Part shown: piece after piece, positions 9,855-18,741 of the stretch
Layout of the letters: each line of letters opens with the position of its first letter
How positions within the stretch are numbered: the stretch's first letter is position 1
Assembly: GCF_050908235.1 (NCBI RefSeq)
Contig: NZ_CP194340.1
From: Pseudoramibacter alactolyticus
GTDB lineage: Bacteria; Bacillota; Clostridia; Eubacteriales; Eubacteriaceae
Strand: one strand, 5' to 3'
Length of the DNA stretch: 64,000 bases
The notes under the pieces: generated by a model
Databases searched by the model: none
The model's input: only the letters and a program-made list of their open reading frames with translations
Told to the model about the DNA's origin: nothing
Translations under genes and position numbers: made by a program

Positions 9855-11921
9855 ATGATCGAAAAAATCCACAGCCATCGCAACTTAATCGGCTTTGATG
9901 AAAATGGCATCCCCACAGTGACCCATCCGGCGACGGACCATCATCACGAGCAGGTGCATCCGCACGGTGACAGCTCCGACGACGCGTTTATCCGCGATTA
10001 TATGGCAGCGGTCGGCGCGTACAAGCAGACTTTCCCGACCCGGGACGAACAGATTGAGCAGACGCCGGACCCGGCGGTGCGGGAGATGCTGATCCGGCAG
10101 AAGCAGCTGGGAATCGACACGACCTTCGATCGTTTCGACAAGCAAAAGCCCCAGTGTAATTTCGGCCTGGCCGGGGTGTGCTGCAAAAATTGCAACATGG
10201 GTCCCTGTCGTATCACGGCGAAAGCCAAGCGCGGCATCTGCGGGGCCGATGCGGATCTGATCGTCGCGCGCAATCTGCTGCGTTCGGCGGCGGCCGGCGC
10301 GGCCCAGCACGGCATGCACGGCCGGGAGCTGATGCTCGAGCTCAAGTGGGCGGCGGAGAGCAAGCTCGATGTGCCGCTGCTCGGCGAGCAGAAGATCAAG
10401 GATACGGCAGCGGCCTTCGGCATCCCGACGGCGCACCGGAAGCTTAAGTCTGTCGCCGCCGATCTGGCGGGCGCTCTGCTTGCTGATCTGTCGAATCCGG
10501 ATCCGGCAAAGCCCTACAAAACCATCGAAGCCTGCGCCCCTCCGGAGCGGGTGGCGGTATGGAAGGATTTGGACCTCGTGCCCATCAGCGCTTATCACGA
10601 AGTGTTCGAGGCCTACCACAAGACCGGCGTCGGCACCGACGGCGACTGGAAAAGCATTTTGCAGCAGATGCTGCGCTGCGGCCTGGCATTCACTTTCTCC
10701 GGGGTGGTGGGCACGTCCATTGCGACGGACGGGCTTTTCGGCGTCGGCGACCGGGTGACCTCGAAGGTGAATATCGGCGCGCTGAAAAAGGGCTATGTGA
10801 ACATCGCGGTGCACGGGCATCTGCCGCTTTTGGTGAAGGCCATCGTGAAGGCCGGCCAAAGCGAAAAATTCGTCGATCTGGCAAGACGCCAGGGGGCGAA
10901 GGGCATCCGCTTTTACGGGATCTGCTGCTCCGGTCTTTCGGCGATGTACCGCTACGCCGGGGTGATCCCACTGTCCAACGCGGTATCGGCGGAGCTGGTG
11001 CTCGGCACCGGCGCCCTCGATTTGTGGGTGGCGGACGTACAGGATGTGTTCCCGGCGATCATGGACGTGGCGCACTGCACCCAAACCGCCGTGGTCACCA
11101 CCAGCGCCTCGGCCAGGCTGCCCGGAGCGGAACGCTTTGAATACGACCGTCACCACAGCAACATCGGCGAGACCAAAACGCTGGCGGAAAAAATCGTGAT
11201 GCGCGGCATTCAAAGCTTCGCCGACCGCCGGGGCGTGCCGGTTTATATCCCGCCATACGAGGTCGAGGCGGAGGTGGGCTTTTCGGTGGAATATGTGCAC
11301 AAGCGCTTTGGCAGCATGACGCCGGTGGCCGAGGCCATTCGCGACGGGCGCATCCTCGGCATCGTGAACATGGTGGGCTGCAACAATCCGAAGGTACCCT
11401 ACGAACGCTGCATCGCCGATGTGACAGAGGTGTTGGTGAAAAACAACGTGCTGGTGCTTTCCAACGGCTGCGCCTCTTACCCGCTGATGAAGCTGGGCTA
11501 TTGCAGTAAGGCCGGCCGGGAAAAGGCCGGCGAGGCACTGCGGAAATTCCTCGCGCCGGACTTGCCGCCGGTGTGGCATGTGGGCGAGTGCATCGACAAC
11601 ACCCGATCCTCCGGAATTATGGCGGGCATTGCGGCGACGCTCGGGGTTGACCTGCCGGCGATGCCCTATGCTTTTTCTTCGCCGGAATGGAGCAACGAAA
11701 AGGGACTTGATGCGGCCATGGGCTTCAGGCTTTTGGGCGTGAGCTCCTATCATTGCGTGGAGGCGCCAATTTTCGGCTCGAAAAACGTCATTGAATTTAT
11801 GAAAGAAGGCACGCGGGAAACGCTGGGCTCGGTGATGCACGTCAATGTGGATCCGAAGGCGCTCGGCGAAAAAATCGTCGCCGACATGAAGGCCAAACGT
11901 GCAGCCCTTGGCTGGGACTGA
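9855..11921 (+). CDS. cooS: Anaerobic carbon-monoxide dehydrogenase, catalytic subunit
   Basis: 688 residues, the normal size of monofunctional Ni-Fe CODH. It oxidises CO to CO2 (or the reverse) in the cytoplasm using the Ni-Fe-S C-cluster. Visible motifs: the Cys-rich segment CNFGLAGVCCKNCNMGPC near residues 97-115 (clusters D and B), a His in HGHLPLLVKAI, then Cys ligands in YGICCSG, NMVGCNNP, LSNGCASYPL and HVGECIDNTRS. Start ATG 9855 has GGAAGAGG upstream. The next genes are an ABC importer starting 16 bases after the stop, so all four probably form one transcript. No cooF, cooC or acs gene is next to it in this window, so the electron partner is unknown. Confidence 0.96.
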   Translation: MIEKIHSHRNLIGFDENGIPTVTHPATDHHHEQVHPHGDSSDDAFIRDYMAAVGAYKQTFPTRDEQIEQTPDPAVREMLIRQKQLGIDTTFDRFDKQKPQCNFGLAGVCCKNCNMGPCRITAKAKRGICGADADLIVARNLLRSAAAGAAQHGMHGRELMLELKWAAESKLDVPLLGEQKIKDTAAAFGIPTAHRKLKSVAADLAGALLADLSNPDPAKPYKTIEACAPPERVAVWKDLDLVPISAYHEVFEAYHKTGVGTDGDWKSILQQMLRCGLAFTFSGVVGTSIATDGLFGVGDRVTSKVNIGALKKGYVNIAVHGHLPLLVKAIVKAGQSEKFVDLARRQGAKGIRFYGICCSGLSAMYRYAGVIPLSNAVSAELVLGTGALDLWVADVQDVFPAIMDVAHCTQTAVVTTSASARLPGAERFEYDRHHSNIGETKTLAEKIVMRGIQSFADRRGVPVYIPPYEVEAEVGFSVEYVHKRFGSMTPVAEAIRDGRILGIVNMVGCNNPKVPYERCIADVTEVLVKNNVLVLSNGCASYPLMKLGYCSKAGREKAGEALRKFLAPDLPPVWHVGECIDNTRSSGIMAGIAATLGVDLPAMPYAFSSPEWSNEKGLDAAMGFRLLGVSSYHCVEAPIFGSKNVIEFMKEGTRETLGSVMHVNVDPKALGEKIVADMKAKRAALGWD

Positions 11922-11937
11922 GATCGGAGGTGTGCCG

Positions 11938-12912
11938 ATGAAGAAAAAACGATGGCTCAGCGGTTTGCTCGCGGCGGCGATGATATTCTGCGCCGGCTGC
12001 AGCCCAAAAGCGGCGGGCACGAAGGCAACCGGCCCAAAATCGGGCAGCCGGACAGCGATCATCGGTTATCTGCCGATCACCCACGCGCTGCCGGTATTCG
12101 AGATGAAAAAGCAGCTTGAACATCGCCACAGCGGGGTGAGGGTGCGGCTTCAGAAATTCAGCTCCTGGACCGATCTGATGGACGCGCTGGGCGCCGGGCG
12201 CATCGACGGAGCCTCGGTGCTCGTCGAGCTGGCCATGAGCGCGAAAAACAAGGGCATCGATCTGCGGGCGGTGGCGCTGGGCCACCGGGACGGCAACGTG
12301 CTGGTGGCGGCCAACGGCATTAAAAATGCGCGGCAGCTGAAGGGCAAGACCATCGCCATTCCCTCGACCCAGTCCTCCCATTACATCCTCGTGCGGGAGG
12401 CGCTGCGGCGGGCGGGGCTTAAGATGACGGATGTGAAGCTCACCCAGCTTTCTCCGGCGGAGATGCCCTCCGCGCTGGCCGGCGGCGCCATCGACGCCTA
12501 TTGTGTGGCGGAGCCCTACGGCGCTGTGGTCGTGGCGAAGCACTTCGGCCATGTGCTGGCTGCTTCGGACGCGCTTTGGCCGGATGCCATCTGCTGCGCT
12601 TTTGTGCTGCGGGGCGATTTTATCGATGCGCATTCCAGGGCGGCGCAGCGCATCGCAGCAACCTACCGGAGGACCGGTGCAGCGTTAAACGCCCGCGAGG
12701 CGGCCGCGCTTTCGGATCAATATCTGAATCAGGAACGCAGCGTGCTCAAACAGTCGTTGAAGTGGATTGACTATTCGGATCTCACACTGACGCGCAAAGA
12801 TTACGCGGTGCTTTCGTGGAAGATGACCGCCGCCGGTATCGCCAGGCGGACGCCGGCCTACGATGATTTTGTATATGCCCCAAAGGAGGGAAATAATTCA
12901 TGCAGCGATTGA
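11938..12912 (+). CDS. NitT/TauT-type ABC transporter substrate-binding lipoprotein
   Basis: About 324 residues with a lipoprotein signal peptide ending in the lipobox FCAGC (Cys near residue 21) and an SsuA/NMT1-like periplasmic-binding fold (GYLPITHALPVF, the VLVELAMSAKNKGIDLR segment, IAIPSTQSSHYILVREAL). Start ATG 11938 has GGAGG six bases upstream. Known relatives bind sulfonates, nitrate, thiamine precursors or other small ligands. Being in the cooS transcript suggests the ligand supports CO dehydrogenase or C1 metabolism, but that is inference; nickel, for instance, would be unusual for this family. Confidence 0.9.
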   Translation: MKKKRWLSGLLAAAMIFCAGCSPKAAGTKATGPKSGSRTAIIGYLPITHALPVFEMKKQLEHRHSGVRVRLQKFSSWTDLMDALGAGRIDGASVLVELAMSAKNKGIDLRAVALGHRDGNVLVAANGIKNARQLKGKTIAIPSTQSSHYILVREALRRAGLKMTDVKLTQLSPAEMPSALAGGAIDAYCVAEPYGAVVVAKHFGHVLAASDALWPDAICCAFVLRGDFIDAHSRAAQRIAATYRRTGAALNAREAAALSDQYLNQERSVLKQSLKWIDYSDLTLTRKDYAVLSWKMTAAGIARRTPAYDDFVYAPKEGNNSCSD

Positions 12913-13697
12913 CAAAACTGAAAGCCGGAGCGGTCGCCTTTGCGGTGCTGATCGCGGTTTGGGCGGCGGCCGTGCGTTTGTTTAACGTGAATCCGGCGCT
13001 CTTTCCGCCGCCGACGCAGGTGGCCCGGGCTTTCGGGGAGTTGTGGACCACCGGGCTGGCCGGCGGCTCTTCGGCGCTGCCCCTGCCGGTGCACATCGGC
13101 GTGAGCCTCGGGCGCTTTGCGGCGGGCTATGCGCTGGCGGCCGTCTGCGGCATCGGCCTGGGGCTGCTGTTTGGCCTTTTCCCCAGAGTCTTTGACTATG
13201 CCAATCCGGTGGTGCAGCTGCTGCGGCCCATCGCGCCGGTGGCCTGGATGCCTTTTATCGTGCTGTGGTTCGGCATCGGCGATGCGCCGGCCGTCGCGAT
13301 CATTTTTATCGCGGGCCTTTTTCCGGTGCTCCTCGCCACGGCCCGGGCCGTGGGGCAGATCGCGCCGATTTACTGGCAGGTGGCGGATAATTTTGGCATG
13401 AGCGGCTGGCAGAAGATTGCGAAGATCGTCTGCCCGGCGGCCTTCCCCCAGATCATGGCGAGCCTGCAGGCGGCCATCGGCACCGCGTGGATCTTTCTGG
13501 TATCCGGGGAGATGGTCGGCGCCCAGTCGGGGCTGGGTTTTCTCATCATGGACTGCAAAAACGCTATCCGATCCGACGCACTGCTCGCGGTGATGACGGT
13601 CATCGGGATCATCGGGCTGATTTTAAACAAGGCGGTGGCGGCGATTGAAAAACGGGTGCAGGCGCACTGGGGCATGGTGAACGGGGGCACAGAATGA
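12900..13697 (+). CDS. ABC transporter permease (NitT/TauT type)
   Basis: 265 residues, multi-helix integral membrane protein with the BPD_transp_1 EAA-like loop (NFGMSGWQKIAKIVCPAAFPQ, around residues 160-180). SsuC-like. It overlaps the end of the binding-protein gene by 13 bases and the ATPase start by 4, a tightly coupled operon. It pairs with the following ATPase to form the importer core. Confidence 0.92.
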   Translation: MQRLTKLKAGAVAFAVLIAVWAAAVRLFNVNPALFPPPTQVARAFGELWTTGLAGGSSALPLPVHIGVSLGRFAAGYALAAVCGIGLGLLFGLFPRVFDYANPVVQLLRPIAPVAWMPFIVLWFGIGDAPAVAIIFIAGLFPVLLATARAVGQIAPIYWQVADNFGMSGWQKIAKIVCPAAFPQIMASLQAAIGTAWIFLVSGEMVGAQSGLGFLIMDCKNAIRSDALLAVMTVIGIIGLILNKAVAAIEKRVQAHWGMVNGGTE

Positions 13698-14467
13698 TCG
13701 AAATTGAGAAAGTTTCAAAGAGTTTTGCGGAGCAAAAACGAGCCGCGCGCTTTACGGCGCTCGACCGGGTATCGTTATCCGTGGCGCCGGGCGAGCTGCT
13801 CTGTCTGCTCGGGCCTTCGGGCTGCGGCAAGAGCACACTGCTGGGCATCCTGGCCGGCTTTATCGTGCCGGATGCCGGCGAAGTGCGCATCGACGGGGAG
13901 CCGGTCGCCGGGCCGTCGCCATCCCGGGTGATGATCTTCCAGCACTACGGCCTTTTGCCCTGGCGCACCGTGGCGGCCAACGTGGCCCTCGGTCTCGAGA
14001 CCCGGGGCGTGCCGCGGGCGGCGCGCGACGCGAAGGTGGCGCATTATCTCGAATTGGTGGGCCTTGGCGGAGCCAAAGATAAACATCCGGCGCAGCTTTC
14101 CGGTGGCATGCAGCAGCGGGTGGCCATTGCCCGGGCGCTGGCCGTCGAGCCGGAGGTTCTCTTTATGGACGAGCCCTTCGGCGCGCTGGACGCCATCACC
14201 CGCATGCAGCTGCAGGAGGATGTGAAGCGGCTGAGCCAGGAAACGGGCACCACCATCGTCTTTGTGACCCACGATATCGAGGAAGCGGTGTATCTGGCGG
14301 ACCGCATCGCGATCATGGCGGCGAACCCCGGCCGGATTCACGCGGTGCTGCCGGTGCAGATGCCCCGGGTGCGGGAGCGCACTTCCGACGATTTTATTTT
14401 GATGCGCGACCGCGTCTTTGCGGCCATGCACATGAAGCCGGAGCATCCCCTGGAATATTATTTATAA
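13694..14467 (+). CDS. ABC transporter ATP-binding protein (NitT/TauT type)
   Basis: 257 residues. Walker A GPSGCGKST near residues 40-48, Q-loop QHYGLLPW, signature LSGGMQQRVAIARAL, Walker B VLFMDEPFGALD and switch His in FVTHDIEEA. SsuB/TauB-like. ATG overlaps the permease stop (ATGA). Last gene of the cooS operon, followed by a terminator. Confidence 0.95.
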   Translation: MIEIEKVSKSFAEQKRAARFTALDRVSLSVAPGELLCLLGPSGCGKSTLLGILAGFIVPDAGEVRIDGEPVAGPSPSRVMIFQHYGLLPWRTVAANVALGLETRGVPRAARDAKVAHYLELVGLGGAKDKHPAQLSGGMQQRVAIARALAVEPEVLFMDEPFGALDAITRMQLQEDVKRLSQETGTTIVFVTHDIEEAVYLADRIAIMAANPGRIHAVLPVQMPRVRERTSDDFILMRDRVFAAMHMKPEHPLEYYL

Positions 14468-14469
14468 GC

Positions 14470-14494
14470 AAAAAAGCCCTTTCGGGCTTTTTTT
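14470..14494 (+). terminator. Terminator of the cooS-ABC operon
   Basis: AAAGCCC-TTTC-GGGCTTT hairpin with a T-run directly after the ATPase stop. Confidence 0.9.
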
Positions 14495-14512
14495 GTTTGG
14501 ATTTAAAAATTG

Positions 14513-14989
14513 TCATGATTTTCGCAGATAGGTATAATAATCGTAACTTGGATCGCCGGAAATATGGGCGTCAAGGGTTTTGGTGAAAAGCGCCGGATCA
14601 AAGGCGGGAAAATAGGTATCGCCGACATAAGCCGCGTCGATTTCGGTGAGATAGAGCACATCGGCCAGGGGCAGCGCTTTGGAATAAACCGCTGCGCCGC
14701 CGGCGATAAAGAGTTGGTCGGAGAAGGCAGCCCCCAGGCGAAGAGCCTCGGCCAGGCTGGCGGCGATTCGACAGCCGGGAGCCCGAAAGGTTTGGTTTCG
14801 CGACAGAACGATGGTTTGGCGACGGGGGAGCGGCCGGCCGATTTCGGCATAGGTTTGGCGCCCCATGATCACCACGTGGCCGGTGGTCAGTTTTTGAAAC
14901 CGTGCCTGTTCGCCGGGGATCCGCCAGGGGATGCGGCCATGGTCGCCAATGAGGCGATGGCGGTCGCAGGCGGCGATCAGGGCGATCAT
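14513..14989 (-). CDS. folA: Dihydrofolate reductase
   Basis: 158 residues beginning MIALIAACDRHRLIGDHGRIPW, the classic DHFR N-terminus with the catalytic acidic region and IPWRIP substrate segment; also VVIMGRQTYAEIGRPLP (NADPH site), FIAGGAAVY and a C-terminal Y-Y-x-Y-L-R end. It reduces dihydrofolate to tetrahydrofolate with NADPH. The start overlaps the stop of the upstream pyruvate kinase-like gene (ATGA), so the two are translationally coupled. A longer in-frame reading upstream is the shadow of that gene and was not used. Confidence 0.95.
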   Translation of the reverse strand: MIALIAACDRHRLIGDHGRIPWRIPGEQARFQKLTTGHVVIMGRQTYAEIGRPLPRRQTIVLSRNQTFRAPGCRIAASLAEALRLGAAFSDQLFIAGGAAVYSKALPLADVLYLTEIDAAYVGDTYFPAFDPALFTKTLDAHISGDPSYDYYTYLRKS

Positions 14990-16032
14990 AGCGTCACCAC
15001 CTCGGCGGTCGCCGTGCGCACCAGGTAACGCATGGCCTCGGCGGGATAGTTGCCGGCGGCGGTTTCCCCGGTGAGCATCAGGGCGGCAGCGCCGTCGCAA
15101 ACGGCGTTGTAAACATCGCAGACCTCGGCGCGGGTCGGCACGGGATGGCGGCGCATGCTGTCGAGCATCTGCGTGACCACCATAAACGGGCAATTTTGGG
15201 CGCGGCAGCGGGCGGCGACGGCCTTTTGCACGGCGGGCAGCCGCCAGAGCGGCAGGGCGCTGCCGAGGTCGCCCCGGGCAATCACCAGCCAATCCGTTTC
15301 GCGGATGATGCCGTCCAGATGGTCGAGGCCGACGCGGTTTTCGATTTTGGCAAAAATCGTAAGTTCCTCGAGCCGGGATTCGGCGAGGATCTCACGCAGC
15401 TTTCGGATATCGCCGCCGCTTTGCACGAAGGGCATCATGACCTGGGTGACGCCGCAGGTCCGGGCCAGGGTCAGATTGTGCCGGTCCGATTCGGTGAGCA
15501 GGGGCAGATCCAGGGATATGCCGGGAAGGGCGAGGCTTTTGCGGCTTTCCAAACGGCCGCCGCGGATCACCCGGCAGCAAACGCTGTCGGCGATGCATGT
15601 GACGGCGCGCAGTTCGATTTGACCGTCGTCCAGCAGCAGCGGCTGATCGGGCGTGAGGGCATCCAGCACGGCGGCGGGCACCGGGATGGCATCGGGAGCG
15701 GGTGCGGCGGCCAGACGTACGCGCCCACCGCGGGACAGCGCGAGGGGCTTTGGCAGCGTGCCGATGCGCAGCTCCGGCCCGTGGAGATCGATCATCAGAT
15801 CGGCTGTGACGCCGCAACACGTTTGGGCTGCGCGGAAGGCCGCAAGCCAATCGGCACAGCGGTCGAGATCACCGTGGGAAAGATTGAGGCGCATTCCCGT
15901 CATGCCGGCCTCGAGCAGCGTGCAGAACGTTTTTTCGTCGCGGCAGCTCGGCCCGAAGGTGCCGTAAAATCGGAGGGGCGCCGGCCGGCGGGCCGGCGGC
16001 TCAAAAGAAGGTGACAAGTTTAAAGGTTTCAT
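14986..16032 (-). CDS. Pyruvate kinase-like protein lacking the C-terminal domain
   Basis: 348 residues against about 470-590 for normal pyruvate kinase. The A-domain barrel and an inserted B domain are present: TFGPSCRDEKTF, GMRLNLSHG, IDLHGPELRIG, a central IFAKIENRVGLDHLDGI (catalytic Lys and metal ligand), VIARGDLGS, VVTQMLDSM and a final GAAALMLTGETAAGNYP. The protein stops after the barrel, so the allosteric C-terminal domain is absent. It could be an unregulated pyruvate kinase or a paralogue with another role. It is coupled to folA, an unusual pairing. Confidence 0.85.
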   Translation of the reverse strand: MKPLNLSPSFEPPARRPAPLRFYGTFGPSCRDEKTFCTLLEAGMTGMRLNLSHGDLDRCADWLAAFRAAQTCCGVTADLMIDLHGPELRIGTLPKPLALSRGGRVRLAAAPAPDAIPVPAAVLDALTPDQPLLLDDGQIELRAVTCIADSVCCRVIRGGRLESRKSLALPGISLDLPLLTESDRHNLTLARTCGVTQVMMPFVQSGGDIRKLREILAESRLEELTIFAKIENRVGLDHLDGIIRETDWLVIARGDLGSALPLWRLPAVQKAVAARCRAQNCPFMVVTQMLDSMRRHPVPTRAEVCDVYNAVCDGAAALMLTGETAAGNYPAEAMRYLVRTATAEVVTL

Positions 16033-16095
16033 GGCATCATTATAGCATAGCAGGCACGGCGTGCGGTTTTAAAAATAAAGGAAGGACGCGGGAAG

Positions 16096-17043
16096 ATGCA
16101 AAAAGTTTTTGGGATTGATATTGGTGGCACCAGCGTTAAAATGGGATGCTTCACAGCAGGCGGCGAGCGCCTGGACGAATGGGCGATCCCGACGCGAACG
16201 GCGGCCGGCGGCAGCGGGATCCTGCCGGATATCGTGGCGAGTGTTGAGGCCTATTGCCGGCAGCACGGGCTCGCGCAATCGGCGATGGTCGGTGCGGGCA
16301 TCGGCGTGCCGGGGCCGGTGAATGCCGAGGGGATCGTCGACGGTGCTGTGAATCTTGGCTGGGGGCGCTGCGATCCCGGCGCGGTCTTTACCGAGGCGAC
16401 GGGCATGCCGGCAGCGGTGGGCAACGACGCCAATGTGGCCGCACTGGGCGAATGCTGGCAGGGGGCCGGCAAGGGCCGCAAAAGTCTGGTGATGCTCACC
16501 CTGGGAACAGGCATCGGCGGCGGTGTGGTGGTGAACGGGCAGCTGGTGGCCGGCTGTCACGGAGCTGCCGGGGAGATCGGTCATTTCCCGGTGAATCCGG
16601 ATGAGCCGGAAACCTGCGGCTGCGGCAAGCACGGATGCCTGGAGCAATACGCTTCCGCCACGGGGATTGTGCGGCTGGCCGGGCGGGCACTGACCGCCGA
16701 TCCCCATCGGCCGACGCGGCTGCGGGAGGGCGCACTTTCTGCAAAGGCCATTTTTGAGGCGGCCAAGGCGGACGATGCCCTGGCCCTGGCATTGGTGGAT
16801 CGCGTTGCCGCGCTGCTCGGCCAGGGACTCGCAACCATCGCCGGGGTGTTGGATCCCGAGATGTTTGTGATCGGCGGAGGTATGGCCAATGCCGGTGAAT
16901 TTTTGCGCGGGCGCATCGAGCGCGCGTATCGGCGGCTGGCCTTTGCGGCCTCTCGTGATACGCCCATTCAATTGGCACAGCTGGGCAATGACGCCGGTAT
17001 CATCGGTGCGGCGAAGCTGGCATTCGGGGCAAGGGCGCGTTAA
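16096..17043 (+). CDS. ROK-family glucokinase
   Basis: 315 residues. ATP-binding DIGGTSVKMG at residues 6-15, VGNDANVAALGE with the catalytic Asp, TLGTGIGGG phosphate site, EIGHFPVNP and the ROK zinc motif CGCGKHGCLEQYAS near residue 175. Known role: phosphorylation of glucose (or a related hexose) with ATP in the cytoplasm. A ribosome binding site AAGGAAGGACG precedes the ATG. The gene stands alone, divergent from the pyruvate kinase-like gene; a bulky DnaA-box region follows. Confidence 0.92.
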   Translation: MQKVFGIDIGGTSVKMGCFTAGGERLDEWAIPTRTAAGGSGILPDIVASVEAYCRQHGLAQSAMVGAGIGVPGPVNAEGIVDGAVNLGWGRCDPGAVFTEATGMPAAVGNDANVAALGECWQGAGKGRKSLVMLTLGTGIGGGVVVNGQLVAGCHGAAGEIGHFPVNPDEPETCGCGKHGCLEQYASATGIVRLAGRALTADPHRPTRLREGALSAKAIFEAAKADDALALALVDRVAALLGQGLATIAGVLDPEMFVIGGGMANAGEFLRGRIERAYRRLAFAASRDTPIQLAQLGNDAGIIGAAKLAFGARAR

Positions 17044-17060
17044 AAAAGATTAATGACGGC

Positions 17061-17290
17061 ATTTATCCCCGGTATTCACAGGTTATGCACAGTTTCAGCC
17101 ATGGATTTTTCGATATTTGCGGATGATCCACAGGATTGTGGATCATTTGGAAGGGAAATGTGCACAAGGCAGGGTGGGTTGCCCACAGAATTATCCACAA
17201 AAGGAGGCTGACGCTCATAAGGTAAAATATAAAGTGATTCCATTCATTTGGTGATACAAATCCCAGTTTATAAAAAGATTTAATTAAGGC
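17061..17290. other. Cluster of DnaA boxes next to an AT-rich tract (oriC-like)
   Basis: Within 17083-17199 are one perfect DnaA box TTATCCACA (17191-17199) and near-perfect ones: TTATGCACA (17083-17091), TGATCCACA (17124-17132) and its reverse TGTGGATCA (17137-17145). Weaker versions (TATTCACA, TTATCCCC) lie to the left. An AT-rich stretch (17217-17285) follows on the right. The arrangement resembles a replication origin or a DnaA-titrating/regulatory site. No dnaA, dnaN or rep gene is in the window. Confidence 0.6.
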
Positions 17291-17317
17291 GTATGCAGGT
17301 GCGGCGGGATAGTTCTG

Positions 17318-17876
17318 TTATCCCGCCGCCTTTCTTTGTCGTTTCATGTCTTGCCTGTGTGCAGCCGGTTCCCCGCGTTTTTCTTCCCAGCATATTATTG
17401 TAAATATGCTTTCAGCATTCAGTACATACTTATTCAGAACTTTCAGCCGCCGGTCGATGGGGTTCAGCTTTTGGATGTGCTGCGCTGCTTGCATATGCAT
17501 CCGTTACCTTTTCTTTCAGACCGGATAATCCGTGATCTGATTCCGTTGCAGGAAATACAGCATTTCTGCCGCGTTCTTCACGTTATAGGGAATGGCTGGA
17601 CTTTCCTGGCCTTGCTTTCCTTTCCAAAACGCCCCGAATCACCTCGGCAAGGGTAGGTGGCGTGGTATTTGCCTATTCCTCTGTCGGCCGGCTTTGCAGT
17701 TTCAATATGCGCGCTTTCAGCTGCCACAAACGCCGATTTATCATCTTGATTTCTCGATTGCGGTTTCCTCGTTCTGTGGGTATGCCGCGCTTCTCCATTT
17801 TGTCGGGCGCAGCCGTCTTTGCAAAACGGGCACCTGAATGCGCTGGAAGCGATGCGCGTTTAGTTTTAAAATGAAC
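17318..17876 (-). pseudogene. Remnant of a MobA/MobL-type relaxase
   Basis: No intact frame, but three consecutive minus-strand pieces match the C-terminal part of MobA/MobL plasmid mobilisation proteins in the right order: KMEKRGIPTERGNRNREI and INRRLWQLKARILKLQ, then LAEVIRGVLERKARPGKSSH, then LKEKVT..AAQHIQKLNPIDRRLKVL. They are separated by stops and frame changes, and the catalytic N-terminal nickase part is missing. This is a decayed piece of a mobilisable plasmid or element. A wobble hairpin with T6 lies near 17890-17918. Confidence 0.7.
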
Positions 17877-18045
17877 AAGCGATACAGAGCGGTCGGCATG
17901 ACGCCGGTTGTTTTTTCATGCCTTTAGCCGAGAGGCGGCCTGCGCGTCTGTTCCGGGCGTATCGCCGCCTTGGGGATAATTGTCATTTCCCAAGAAATTT
18001 GATAAAATAAAGCGGAAATACGATGGTAATGATAAAGGAGATACC

Positions 18046-18741
18046 ATGATCAAAGGGGTTATTTTTGATATGGACGGGCTGATGTTCGACACGGAAAGTC
18101 TGACTGTGGCGGCTTTTCAGCGAGGCATGCTTAAGGAAGGATTGGATCCGCTGCCGGATCATGCCTTTGCCCATTTGTTCGGTCGAAAATTATCGGAGGT
18201 CGTCGCCTTTTTTGAGACCGCAACCCATGATCATGCCGCGGCAGAGCGCATTACAGCCGAACGGGAACGCTATATCGAGCAGGCGCTGGCCGGCGGTTTT
18301 TTCAATCAAAAGCCCGGATTGGTTGCCTTGCTTGATTATTTGAGGGCGGAAGGCCTGCCGCACATTGTGGCCTCCTCGTCGCCGCGCTGGCAGATCGAGC
18401 GGAATCTGAAGGCCACGCATATTGACGATTATTTCGAACAGATTTTCAGCTCGGAACAGGTGGCGCGGGCCAAACCTGCACCGGATGTGTTTTTGGGGGC
18501 GGCGGCTGCGATGGGGGTGTCGCCGGGCAATTGCCTGGTGCTTGAAGATTCCATCAACGGTATTCAGGCGGCGGCAGCCGGCGGCATGATCCCGGTGATG
18601 ATACCGGATTTGCGTCAGCCGGATGCCGAGACCCGGGGGATGGCGGCGGCCGTGTTCAACAATCTTGAGCAGGTGATCCCATGGATTGCCCTGCAAAATA
18701 AAGCGAAGTATCAGCAGGAGGAGTTGGATGGAGCGCAATAA
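18046..18741 (+). CDS. HAD-superfamily phosphatase (beta-phosphoglucomutase-like)
   Basis: 231 residues. HAD motif I FDMDGLMFDTE (nucleophile Asp near residue 8), motif II VASSSPR, motif III Lys in ARAKPAPDVFLG, motif IV VLEDSINGIQAAAAGG, with a helical cap between I and II. Known role: phosphohydrolase or phosphomutase on sugar phosphates. Start at 18046 is preceded by AAAGGAG; a longer frame from 17980 lacks this. It overlaps the next gene by 14 bases. Confidence 0.9.
   Translation: MIKGVIFDMDGLMFDTESLTVAAFQRGMLKEGLDPLPDHAFAHLFGRKLSEVVAFFETATHDHAAAERITAERERYIEQALAGGFFNQKPGLVALLDYLRAEGLPHIVASSSPRWQIERNLKATHIDDYFEQIFSSEQVARAKPAPDVFLGAAAAMGVSPGNCLVLEDSINGIQAAAAGGMIPVMIPDLRQPDAETRGMAAAVFNNLEQVIPWIALQNKAKYQQEELDGAQ

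Noticed and set aside
9885..12062. 725-residue minus-strand reading frame
   Set aside because: Lies opposite cooS; His/Arg-rich without domain and no ribosome binding site. cooS motifs are unambiguous.
17336..17874. Short plus-strand frames over the Mob relic
   Set aside because: No ribosome binding sites; the minus strand carries the recognisable relaxase fragments.
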